Source: Deltaproteobacteria bacterium
GTDB lineage: Bacteria > Desulfobacterota > Desulfobacteria > Desulfobacterales > SpSt-501
Assembly: GCA_016219005.1 (NCBI GenBank)
Contig: JACRCN010000004.1
Location: 1 to 64,000 of the forward strand
Length of the DNA: 64,000 nt
Direction: 5' to 3'
In this document: piece after piece, positions 24,512-32,280 of the stretch
Layout: each line of letters opens with the position of its first letter
Position numbering within the stretch: the stretch's first letter is position 1
Made by a program: the position numbers and the translations under genes
The notes under the pieces: model-generated
Told to the model about the DNA's origin: nothing
The model's input: only the letters and a program-made list of their open reading frames with translations
Databases searched by the model: none

Positions 24512-25366
24512 ATGCCTGGAATGATAGTTGTCGCGGTGTTCGTCGTAGTGGTCTTCATCACCATTATGCTGGGCGTGCGCATCGTGCCCCAGGGCAGCAA
24601 GTATGTCGTCCAGCGGCTCGGAAAATACCACAAGACCCTCGGGCCGGGCCTGAACATCCTCATGCCCTACATCGACTCGGTCGCCTACAAGGTCACCACC
24701 AAGGATATCGTGATGGACATCCCCTCGCAGGAGGTGATCACCCGGGACAACGCGGTCCTGATCGTCAACGCCATCGCTTACATCAACATCGTCTCGCCGG
24801 AGAAGGCGGTGTACGGCGTGGAGAACTATGTCCTCGCTATCCAGAACCTGGTCCAGACCTCGCTGCGCTCCTTCGTGGGCGAGATGAGCCTGGACGATGC
24901 GCTTTCCTCCCGGGACCTTATCAAGGCCAAACTGAAGACGGCCATATCCGACGACATCGCCGACTGGGGCATCACCCTCAAGACCGTGGAGATCCAGGAT
25001 ATCAAGCCCTCGGAGACGATGCAAAAAGCCATGGAAGAGCAGGCTGCGGCGGAACGGGGGCGACGGGCCACAGTGACGCGGGCCGACGGGCAGAAGGCGG
25101 CCGCCATCCTGGAAGCCGAGGGCCGCTTCGAGGCCTCCAAGCGCGACGCCCAAGCCAAGGTGGTGCTGGCCGAAGCCGCCCAGAGAGCCATCCAGAAGGT
25201 CACCGAGGCCATCAAGGAGAACGAGCTGCCGGTGGTTTACCTCCTGGGCGAAAAATATGTCGAGGCCCTCAGCAGCATGTCCGTGTCGCCAAACGCCAAG
25301 GTGGTGGTCCTGCCGGCCGACATACCGGCGGCAGTGAGAGGCATCCTGGGCGGGATGGGAAAATAA
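24512..25366 (+). CDS. SPFH-domain protein (slipin/stomatin-like, QmcA type)
   Basis: A 284-residue membrane-anchored protein. One N-terminal helix (about 3-22) is followed by the SPFH domain (VPQGSKYVVQRLGKYHKTLG, DIPSQEVITRDNAVL) and an Ala/Glu/Arg-rich coiled coil (about 170-230). The conserved LGEKYVEAL segment is near the end. It forms oligomers on the inner membrane with NfeD partners. AAAGGAGAAAC precedes the ATG. Confidence 0.92.
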   Translation: MPGMIVVAVFVVVVFITIMLGVRIVPQGSKYVVQRLGKYHKTLGPGLNILMPYIDSVAYKVTTKDIVMDIPSQEVITRDNAVLIVNAIAYINIVSPEKAVYGVENYVLAIQNLVQTSLRSFVGEMSLDDALSSRDLIKAKLKTAISDDIADWGITLKTVEIQDIKPSETMQKAMEEQAAAERGRRATVTRADGQKAAAILEAEGRFEASKRDAQAKVVLAEAAQRAIQKVTEAIKENELPVVYLLGEKYVEALSSMSVSPNAKVVVLPADIPAAVRGILGGMGK

Positions 25367-25401
25367 GCGGATGCGGAAGACATTTGAAAGGATGAACGTC
25401 C

Positions 25402-25569
25402 ATGACTGAACTTCGGGACGATCAACTTCTGACCATCGTGAAAAACGTCGTCGAGCAGCATGGCTGCAAGCTGATCGACATCGATTTTGAAACGCACAGC
25501 CTGAACATCGAGGGTCCCGAGGATGCCCAGGCCGAATGCGCCCTGGCGCTGGAGAAGGTGCTGGGGTAG
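25402..25569 (+). CDS. Small hypothetical protein (55 aa)
   Basis: A short frame below common size cut-offs. It begins MTELRDDQLLTIVKNVVEQH and ends with an acidic-alanine stretch (EDAQAECALALEKVLG). GAAAGG precedes the ATG by about 11 bases. It follows the slipin gene by 35 bases on the same strand. The predicted helix-strand-strand-helix pattern looks protein-like. The function is unknown. The stop lies next to the remnant of the minus-strand DUF4197 gene. Confidence 0.5.
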   Translation: MTELRDDQLLTIVKNVVEQHGCKLIDIDFETHSLNIEGPEDAQAECALALEKVLG

Positions 25570-25573
25570 GCGG

Positions 25574-25953
25574 TTGCTTCGCGAACACCTTCTTCAGAAG
25601 ATCCGTCGTGCGGGCCGCCGGGTTCGTCCGGATCTTCGCCTCTTCCTGCCCGACCTTCACGAACAGGCCGTCGGGGGATTTTGGGGTCACGTAGCCGTCC
25701 AGGTCGAAGGCATCCATATCTTCACGGCGGCATCGCTGAAATACCCATCGGTTTTCGACAGGCTCTGAACGGCATTTCCCGTCCCGGTCGCCAGCGCCTG
25801 CTTCAGTCCCGCCGCCACCTCCCCGCCGCCCGCGCTCGAGCCGCCGACCGCTGACTTCAATGCGCCCGTGACCGCGCCCTTGAGGTCCTGGGCCGCGGCC
25901 GCTGACGTCATGAACGCAACCAACAAACCTGCCAAGGCCGCAAACCGTTTCAT
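25574..25953 (-). pseudogene. DUF4197-family gene, internally deleted and frameshifted
   Basis: The minus-strand N-terminal piece (from 25953) has a signal peptide and the DUF4197 hallmark GLKQALATGTGNAVQSLSKTDGYF, then runs out of frame near 25700. In another frame directly after it, the family C-terminus appears: KVGQEEAKIRTNPAARTTDL then LKKVF. Intact members are about 220-240 residues, so roughly 100 central residues are missing. The reading frame then continues without the normal stop. This reads as a deletion with frameshift rather than a working gene. Confidence 0.7.
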
Positions 25954-26057
25954 GGCTTTTCACCTTGAGTGGTAAGTCCATCCGCTTCCAATCATCGCGC
26001 TTCAGGGCAAGGCGGAGCTATGGAATATGCAAGAAAGGGGATCGATCAACTTTGTTC

Positions 26058-26089
26058 TTGACAATAAATTTGTTTGTAGTAAATTTACA
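26058..26089 (+). promoter_or_regulatory. Promoter and HexR-type operator of the RpiR/HexR regulator
   Basis: A -35 TTGACA lies at 26058-26063. TGTAGTAAATTTACA (26075-26089) matches the published HexR consensus TGTARTWWWAYTACA, as I recall it, at 14 of 15 positions, and overlaps the likely -10 region. A weaker copy (TTGTAAAAAAGCTACC) lies at 26123-26138, just before the start codon. This suggests autoregulation. Confidence 0.65.
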
Positions 26090-26138
26090 ACAAAATTGAA
26101 TTTAGCGCCAATTTGTTTATTTTTGTAAAAAAGCTACC

Positions 26139-26978
26139 ATGACCGACACCCTCGTCCTCATCCGCAGGTGCCTCGACTCTCTGAGAAACTCGGAGAAGAA
26201 GGTGGCCAAGTGCGTTCTCGGCGACCCGGGGGCCGTCATCACCTCATCCATCACGGAGCTGGCGGAGAAGGCGGGCACGAGCGAGCCCACCGTGATCCGT
26301 TTCTGCCGCAAGCTGGGCCTGGGCGGCTACATGGAGCTGCGCCTGAACCTGGCCCGCGACCTGCCGTCCGCCCAGTACATTTTCGAAAACGTCAGCGCCA
26401 GCGACTCCCTGGCCGGAATCGCCGGCAAAATCCTCACCGCTCACCGCGAAGCGATCAGCAACACCCTGAACAGGCTCGATCTCGATGGCCTCGAGGCCGC
26501 CGTGAAGGCCCTGCAATCCGCCCGGCGCATCGAGTTTTACGGCCTCGGGGGCTCGGCTATCGTGGCCCGGGATGCCCACCACAAGTTCTTCCGCCTCGGA
26601 ATTCCCTGTGTCGCCTACGACGACCCGCACATGCAGGTCATGTCGGCCGCCCTGCTTTCCTCCGAGGATGTGGCGGTGGTCATTTCCCACACGGGCTCCA
26701 CCAAAGATATCATCGACAGCGCCAAGGTCGCCCGCAACTCCGGCGCCACGGTCATCGGCATCCTCGGAAGTGAAAACGCACCGCTGCTCAAGTTCTGCGA
26801 AATCGCGCTTTCCGTGCACTCGCAGGAGGCGGCCCTGCGCCTGGCGCCCATGACCTCGCGCCTGGTGCAGCTGGCGATCGTCGACGTGCTGTTCGTTACG
26901 GTGGCCATGAAGGACTTCAATGTGACCAAGGAGCGCCTGGACCGGGTGAAGCGTTCGCTCGTGGACAAGCGTTATTGA
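26139..26978 (+). CDS. hexR: RpiR-family regulator, HexR-like
   Basis: A 279-residue regulator. The N-terminal helix-turn-helix domain (SSITELAEKAGTSEPTVIRF, about 38-57) and C-terminal SIS sugar-phosphate domain (FYGLGGSAIVARDAHHKFFR; ISHTGSTKDIIDSAK) resemble HexR of proteobacteria, whose effector is 2-keto-3-deoxy-6-phosphogluconate. Downstream genes make exactly that compound (KdgK) and cleave it (Eda). The matching operator is at 26075-26089. It starts an apparent operon leading into the first TRAP system (87-base gap). Confidence 0.82.
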   Translation: MTDTLVLIRRCLDSLRNSEKKVAKCVLGDPGAVITSSITELAEKAGTSEPTVIRFCRKLGLGGYMELRLNLARDLPSAQYIFENVSASDSLAGIAGKILTAHREAISNTLNRLDLDGLEAAVKALQSARRIEFYGLGGSAIVARDAHHKFFRLGIPCVAYDDPHMQVMSAALLSSEDVAVVISHTGSTKDIIDSAKVARNSGATVIGILGSENAPLLKFCEIALSVHSQEAALRLAPMTSRLVQLAIVDVLFVTVAMKDFNVTKERLDRVKRSLVDKRY

Positions 26979-27064
26979 ACGGCTCGCAGGCCCGGGCCGC
27001 ACCTTCGGCCCGTTGGATTAATAATCATCGTTGGCTGTTACCGTTCAACCGAAAGGAGGGGGAA

Positions 27065-28057
27065 ATGAAAAGCACTCTAGTCCTCGTGTTGCTGGTAGCC
27101 GTTTTTGCGCCGTTTCAGGATGTAAAGGCCGCCGACCCCGGCGTCATTGAAATGAAACTGGGTCATTTTGCGGCGGATTCACATCCCGGGAACCTGGCAT
27201 CGAAAATGTTTGCAGAGGCCGTGGAAAAACGGACCAACGGTAAAATTAAAGTCACCATTTACGCGAACAACGCCCTGGGGTCGCCGCCCGAGGTTCTGGA
27301 GCAGAACATCCTGGGCGCGGTGGACATGAGCCTGCCCACCCAGGGGCAGCTGGGCAAGTATTCCAAGAAGTTCAACTGCGTCATGCTGCCTTTCATGTTT
27401 GCCAACTATGCCCAGGCGGACAAGGTCCTCGACGGCAAGTTCATCGAGTGGGCCGTGCCGGACCTGGAAAAAGCCGGGCTGGTCTTTCTGTCCAACTGGG
27501 AGTGGGGCTTCCGGAACCTCACCAACAACAAGCGGCCGGTGAACAACCCCGGGGACGTGAAGGGATTGAAAGTGCGGACCCCGCCGGAGCTGCCCACCCA
27601 GGCCGCCATGGAAGCGCTGGGGGCGGTGGTGGCCACCATCAACTTCAACGAGCTGCAGATGGCGCTGAAGCAGGGTGTGGTGGACGGCCAGGAAAACCCG
27701 GTCGCCGTCATCTTCTCCAACAAGCTGAACGAGTCCCAGAAGTACCTCGCCATGACGGGCCACAACTACAACACCATGGTGCACGTCATCAGCAAAAAGG
27801 TCTGGGACAAGCTCACCCCCGAGCAGCGGAAGATCTTCAAAGAGGAGAGCCAGAAGGCCGGAAACTACATGCGCAAGGCGGTTCGTGACGATGAGGCCGG
27901 CCAGATCAAGCAACTGCAGGCCCAGGGCATGGAAGTCACCTATCCGGACAAGGCCAAGTTCAAGGCCCTGATGGGGCCCGCCTACGATCGGATGAAGCCG
28001 ATCGCCGGCGAGGAGAACATCGCCGCGTTCATCAAGATGGTTGACGCGGCCAAATAA
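27065..28057 (+). CDS. dctP: TRAP transporter substrate-binding protein (DctP family)
   Basis: A 330-residue Sec-exported binding protein (signal peptide 1-22, cleavage after VKA). The DctP fold shows YANNALGSPPEVLEQNILGA, VKGLKVRTPPELPT with the carboxylate-binding arginine, and LKQGVVDGQENPV. AAAGGAGGGGG lies before ATG 27065; a longer frame begins inside the hexR end. It is followed by dctM and then dctQ, an unusual P-M-Q order. The context suggests an oligo- or monouronate ligand. Confidence 0.9.
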   Translation: MKSTLVLVLLVAVFAPFQDVKAADPGVIEMKLGHFAADSHPGNLASKMFAEAVEKRTNGKIKVTIYANNALGSPPEVLEQNILGAVDMSLPTQGQLGKYSKKFNCVMLPFMFANYAQADKVLDGKFIEWAVPDLEKAGLVFLSNWEWGFRNLTNNKRPVNNPGDVKGLKVRTPPELPTQAAMEALGAVVATINFNELQMALKQGVVDGQENPVAVIFSNKLNESQKYLAMTGHNYNTMVHVISKKVWDKLTPEQRKIFKEESQKAGNYMRKAVRDDEAGQIKQLQAQGMEVTYPDKAKFKALMGPAYDRMKPIAGEENIAAFIKMVDAAK

Positions 28058-28064
28058 TAATCCC

Positions 28065-28167
28065 GGGCGGGAGCGGATTCTGCCGGCACCCCGAGCGCTT
28101 TTCAGGGCCGCCGCGACGCAGCGCGGACCGCTTTCAGGTTCGATCGCGGCAGGATGCCGCTCCCCCA
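28065..28167. repeat. REP-like palindromic element
   Basis: GGGAGCGGATTCTGCC near 28070 and the inverted copy TCGCGGCAGGATGCCGCTCCC at 28142-28162 belong to a GGGAGCGGCATCC.GCCGCGA family, also seen at 34630 and 44629. It occupies the dctP-dctM gap and could act as an mRNA stabiliser or partial terminator. Confidence 0.5.
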
Positions 28168-28243
28168 GCCGCGGTCGTTTCTGCGACCATTGCCGGGCAT
28201 AAGCGTTCCGTTTCCTTTGTCCATGAGCTGAAGGGCGCGAGCG

Positions 28244-29527
28244 ATGCTGACGTTGCTGATTTTCACGCTGCTGCTGGTGCTGATCCTGATCGACCTGCCG
28301 ATTGCGGTGGCCATGGCGCTGACGGCTGTCGCCTTCTTCGTCGGGTTGGGCGAAGGCTCGCTTTTGACCATGCTGCCGCAGCGCATGTATGCCTCGACCA
28401 CCGGGTTCACCCTGCTGGCCATCCCGTTTTTCATCCTGGCCGGCAACCTGATGAACACCGGGGGCGTGACGAGCCGCATCTTCCGGTTCGCCAAGGCGGT
28501 GGTCGGCCACGTGCCCGGCGGCCTCGGCCAGGTGTGCGTCATCGCCAACGTGATCTTCTCGGGCATGTCCGGGTCGGCCATCGCCGATGCGGCCGGCCTG
28601 GGGCAGGTGCTGCACAAGGCCATGGTGGACAACGGCTTCAAACCGAAATTCTCGGCCGCCATCGTGGCCGCCGCCGCCACCATCGGCCCGGTCATCCCCC
28701 CGAGCATCCCGTTTGTCCTCTATGGGGCGCTGACGGGGGTCTCGGTGGGCAGGCTGTTCCTGGCCGGCTTTGTCCCCGGAGTCCTGATGGCGATCGCCAT
28801 CATGATCGCGATCGCGTTCCTGGCCAAGCGGGAAAATCTGCCGAAGGCGCAGCGGGCCCATTTCGGCGAAATCCGGAAGAGCATCCAGGAAGCCCTTCTG
28901 CCGCTGCTGACCCCGGTCATCATCATCGGCGGCATCCTGAGCGGACTCTTTACCCCGACCGAAGCGGCCGTCGTTGCCACATTGTACGCGCTGTTCCTGG
29001 GCTTCCTGTATAGGGACCTGAAACTAGGCGACCTGCCGCAGGTTCTCTGGACTTCCATCCGGCAGACGGTCAGCCTGCTGTTCATCATTGCCGCGGCCGG
29101 CTTTTTCGGCTGGCTGACCATTCACCAGAAGATCCCCGATCAGATCATCCAGAACCTGACCACCATGAGCGCCACCGCTCCGGGCATCATCGCCATGGTG
29201 ATCGTCGTGGTGCTGCTCCTGGGGTGTTTCCTCGAAGGCAACGCGATCTTCATTATCACCATCCCGATCTTCATGCCGATCGCCAGGAAATTCGGCATCG
29301 ACCTGGTCAATTTCGGCGTCGTGATGACGCTGCTGATCATGCTGGGCAACCTCACCCCGCCGGTGGGCATGTGCCTGTTCGCGGTCTCCTCCTTCAGCAA
29401 GGTGAACATCGGGACCCTGTCGCGGGAGGTGTGGCCCTACCTGGTCGGCATCACGATCATAACGGTTTTGATTGCATACGTGCCCCAGATCGCGCTTTTT
29501 CTGCCGGATCTCATGCTGGGGAAGTGA
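28244..29527 (+). CDS. dctM: TRAP transporter large permease subunit
   Basis: A 427-residue polytopic DctM protein. Signatures are PFFILAGNLMNTGGVTSRIF, MSGSAIADAAGLGQV, TIGPVIPPSIPFVLYG and LFTPTEAAVVATLYA. The start is supported by AAGGGCG upstream. The dctQ gene follows after 9 bases. It belongs with the binding protein at 27065. Confidence 0.92.
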   Translation: MLTLLIFTLLLVLILIDLPIAVAMALTAVAFFVGLGEGSLLTMLPQRMYASTTGFTLLAIPFFILAGNLMNTGGVTSRIFRFAKAVVGHVPGGLGQVCVIANVIFSGMSGSAIADAAGLGQVLHKAMVDNGFKPKFSAAIVAAAATIGPVIPPSIPFVLYGALTGVSVGRLFLAGFVPGVLMAIAIMIAIAFLAKRENLPKAQRAHFGEIRKSIQEALLPLLTPVIIIGGILSGLFTPTEAAVVATLYALFLGFLYRDLKLGDLPQVLWTSIRQTVSLLFIIAAAGFFGWLTIHQKIPDQIIQNLTTMSATAPGIIAMVIVVVLLLGCFLEGNAIFIITIPIFMPIARKFGIDLVNFGVVMTLLIMLGNLTPPVGMCLFAVSSFSKVNIGTLSREVWPYLVGITIITVLIAYVPQIALFLPDLMLGK

Positions 29528-29536
29528 TAAGGCGGT

Positions 29537-30064
29537 ATGATGCAAAAGATGCTCAACGTGCTGCGAGGGGTGGACCGGTTCGTTCTGGCGCTGTTGAAGG
29601 CCTTCACGATTTTGTGCTTCATTCTTCTGACCGTCCTGATCAGCGCCAACGTGTTCGTGCGCTTTTTCCCGGTGGTGTCGCTGCACTGGTTCGATGAAAT
29701 CATCGAGCTGCTGTATGCCTACCTGGTCTTTTACGGCGCGGCCGCCCTGTGGATCACCCGGGAGCATTTCAGCGTCGGCGACTGGATCAGCGGACGGCTC
29801 ATCCGGAGCCCGAAGGCCATCCGGGTCTACCGGCTGGTGCTGGAATGCCTTGTCCTCGTGTTCGCGCTGATTTTCTTTTACTATTCCGAGCGCCTGACGG
29901 GCATGGCCATGGATGTGACGAACGTCTTCGCCATACCGAAAAAAATACTCTACTCGTGCATGCCCATATCCGGCCTGGTCATGGCGGTGTATTCCCTGCG
30001 CAACATCGCCCTGGAAATCGCCGGCCTTGCCGGCATCAAGACCGGTGAAGCGGCGCGCCCGTGA
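29537..30064 (+). CDS. dctQ: TRAP transporter small permease subunit
   Basis: A 175-residue protein with four hydrophobic helices (about 22-45, 58-75, 100-125, 143-163), typical DctQ. Motif SLHWFDEIIELLYAYLVFYG corresponds to the conserved tryptophan/glutamate region of the family. It is encoded downstream of dctM instead of upstream. It closes the first uronate-island TRAP system. Confidence 0.9.
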   Translation: MMQKMLNVLRGVDRFVLALLKAFTILCFILLTVLISANVFVRFFPVVSLHWFDEIIELLYAYLVFYGAAALWITREHFSVGDWISGRLIRSPKAIRVYRLVLECLVLVFALIFFYYSERLTGMAMDVTNVFAIPKKILYSCMPISGLVMAVYSLRNIALEIAGLAGIKTGEAARP

Positions 30065-30118
30065 AGGATTTTCGATTGCCGTCGGTTTTCCTGAAGTCAT
30101 CACATTGAAGGGGGTACT

Positions 30119-30949
30119 ATGGACATACGGAATGCCATGCATCCCGATCACCTGAAGATGTTGGGCACGGAAGGCATGCGGAAGCAACTGCTGGTCGAGA
30201 GCCTGTTCGAAAACGACAAGCTCAAGATGGTCTACAGCCATGTCGACCGCATTATCGTCGGCGGCGCCTGCCCCGTGAATCAGAAAGTGACCCCGCAGGT
30301 GACCAAGCAGCTGGGGGTGGACTTCTTCCTGCAGCGCCGCGAGATGGGGATCATCAACGTCGGCGGTAAGGGCACGGTGACGGCCGACGGCAAGGAACAT
30401 GTGCTGGATCGCAAAGATTGTCTTTATGTCGGGATGGGCATCCGCGAATTGTCGTTTACCGGTGCCGACAAGAAGGATCCGGCCAAATTCTATTTTGCCA
30501 GCGCCCCCGCGCATGCCGCCTATCCAACCGTTCGCGTCTCGCGCGCGGGCGCCCAGCAGGTCAACCTCGGCGCCGCCGAGACCTCCAACCAGCGCACGAT
30601 CTACCAGATGGTGCACCCGAGTGTCCTGAAGAGCTGCCAGCTCGTCATGGGGCTCACCGAGCTCGCGCCGGGCTGCGTCTGGAACACCATGCCCTGCCAC
30701 ACCCACGACCGGCGCATGGAGGTGTACTTCTACCTCGACGTGCCCCAGGAAGCGGTGGTCTTCCACCTGTTCGGCGAGCCCGGCGAGACGCGCCACATCG
30801 TCGTGCGAAACGAGCAGGCCGTCATATCGCCCAGCTGGTCCATCCACTCGGGCGTCGGGACGGCGAGCTATTCCTTTATATGGGCGATGGTCGGCGAGAA
30901 CCAGACGTTTACCGACATGGACCACGTGGCCATGGCTGATCTGAAGTAG
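30119..30949 (+). CDS. kduI: 5-dehydro-4-deoxy-D-glucuronate isomerase
   Basis: A 276-residue cupin-fold ketol-isomerase (EC 5.3.1.17) that converts 5-keto-4-deoxyuronate (from unsaturated uronates) to 2,5-diketo-3-deoxygluconate. The zinc motif is in MPCHTHDRRMEVYFYLDVP (about 196-214), and the family blocks GTVTADGKEHVL and SWSIHSGVGTASYSFIWAM are present. The length equals E. coli KduI (278). GAAGGGGG precedes the ATG. kduD follows 11 bases later. Confidence 0.95.
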   Translation: MDIRNAMHPDHLKMLGTEGMRKQLLVESLFENDKLKMVYSHVDRIIVGGACPVNQKVTPQVTKQLGVDFFLQRREMGIINVGGKGTVTADGKEHVLDRKDCLYVGMGIRELSFTGADKKDPAKFYFASAPAHAAYPTVRVSRAGAQQVNLGAAETSNQRTIYQMVHPSVLKSCQLVMGLTELAPGCVWNTMPCHTHDRRMEVYFYLDVPQEAVVFHLFGEPGETRHIVVRNEQAVISPSWSIHSGVGTASYSFIWAMVGENQTFTDMDHVAMADLK

Positions 30950-30960
30950 GAGGTGCTTCA

Positions 30961-31722
30961 ATGATACTCGATCAATTCAAACTGAACGGAAAAGTCGCCA
31001 TTGTGACCGGCGCCCGGACCGGGCTGGGGCAGGGGATGGCCTGCGGGCTGGCGGAGGCCGGCGCCGATATCGTCGCGGTCGATCTCAACAACCTGGGTGA
31101 CACCCGGCGCATGGTCGAAGGGTTGGGCCGGCGCTTCCTGGGCGTCGAGGCGAACCTGGCGGACGTCAACACCACGGCCGATATCGTGAGCCGCGCGGTT
31201 GCGAGCTTGGGAAAAGTCGACATCCTCGTCAACAACGCCGGCATCATCCGGCGCTGCGACGCCATCGATTTCACCGAGAAGGACTGGGACGAGGTGATGG
31301 ACATCAACCTCAAGACGGTGTTCTTCTTCGCCCAGGCGGCGGCGCGGCAGTTCATCCAGCAGAAAACGGGCGGCAAGATCGTCAACATCGCCTCGATGCT
31401 CTCCTTCCAGGGTGGAATCCGTGTGCCCTCCTACACCGCCAGCAAGAGCGGCGTCATGGGCCTGACCCGGCTGCTCGCCTGCGAGTGGGCGCCGCACCGG
31501 ATCAACGTCAATGCCAGCGCTCCGGGCTACATGGCGACCGACAACACCGCCCCGCTGCGCGCCGACCCGAAGCGCAGCCGCGAGGTCCTGGACCGCATCC
31601 CGGCCGGCCGGTGGGGCGCCCCCGATGACCTGAAGGGGGTCGCGGTTTTCCTGGCCTCGGAGGCGTCGAGCTACCTGAACGGCTTCACGATCGCGGTCGA
31701 CGGCGGATGGCTCGCGCGCTAG
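30961..31722 (+). CDS. kduD: 2-dehydro-3-deoxy-D-gluconate 5-dehydrogenase (SDR)
   Basis: A 253-residue short-chain dehydrogenase (EC 1.1.1.127). It reduces 2,5-diketo-3-deoxygluconate to 2-keto-3-deoxygluconate. The NAD(P) motif is TGARTGLGQGM (about 17-27), with NNAG at about 90-93, the catalytic Ser in NIASMLSFQG, and YTASKSG with catalytic Tyr and Lys. TAGGAGG precedes the ATG. It partners with kduI. Confidence 0.93.
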   Translation: MILDQFKLNGKVAIVTGARTGLGQGMACGLAEAGADIVAVDLNNLGDTRRMVEGLGRRFLGVEANLADVNTTADIVSRAVASLGKVDILVNNAGIIRRCDAIDFTEKDWDEVMDINLKTVFFFAQAAARQFIQQKTGGKIVNIASMLSFQGGIRVPSYTASKSGVMGLTRLLACEWAPHRINVNASAPGYMATDNTAPLRADPKRSREVLDRIPAGRWGAPDDLKGVAVFLASEASSYLNGFTIAVDGGWLAR

Positions 31723-31758
31723 TCTCCGGGTGTTTTCAACAAACAAGGATCAGGGTCC

Positions 31759-32280
31759 ATGCTTGAAAAATTCGACCGGTTTTTTGTCAGGGCCAACCAG
31801 ACCCTCATCGGCGTCATGATGCTGGTGATGTTCATTCTGGTCTTCATCAACGTGCTGGGTCGCTACGGCATCGGCAAATCCTGGGCGGCCGCGGAAGAGA
31901 TCTCAACGTTCCTCATGATATGGGTCACCTACCTGGGCGCAGGCCTGGCCTTGCGCGAAGGCCGGCATGCCGCCATCGACATGTTCCAGGACAAGCTCCC
32001 GGTCGGGTTGCGCCGTCCGCTGCGCGTCCTGCTCGGCGTCGTCATCCTCGCCTTTTTCGGGGCGCTGGCCTGGCTCGGCGTCCGGATGTCGATCTTCGGC
32101 TGGTCCCAGGAGACCATCGCCACCCAGATGCCCACGGGCATCCCGTACCTGGCGATCCCGCTCGGCGCCATCATGTTCTGCATGCACCTGGTCCTGACCT
32201 TCAGGGAATGGGTGGACAGGCGCTGGGAGGAGATCGCCATGGGAGAGGCCGACATCGGCTTGGAGGAGAAAATCGCATGA
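31759..32280 (+). CDS. dctQ: TRAP transporter small permease subunit
   Basis: A 173-residue DctQ protein with four membrane helices. Motif KSWAAAEEISTFLMIWVTYL matches the family. The stop overlaps the dctM start (ATGA at 32277-32280). It belongs to the second TRAP system of the uronate island, in the order Q-M-P. Confidence 0.9.
   Translation: MLEKFDRFFVRANQTLIGVMMLVMFILVFINVLGRYGIGKSWAAAEEISTFLMIWVTYLGAGLALREGRHAAIDMFQDKLPVGLRRPLRVLLGVVILAFFGALAWLGVRMSIFGWSQETIATQMPTGIPYLAIPLGAIMFCMHLVLTFREWVDRRWEEIAMGEADIGLEEKIA

Noticed and set aside
24383-25981. Long open frame (532 codons) on the minus strand opposite NfeD and slipin
   Set aside because: It is a GC-rich shadow of the slipin gene. Only its part near 25574-25700 shows a real family signature, which belongs to the broken DUF4197 gene.
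29024-30961. 645-codon minus-strand open frame opposite TRAP and kduI genes
   Set aside because: The composition is His/Asp/Gly-rich with no family, and the plus strand carries clear dctM, dctQ and kduI genes.
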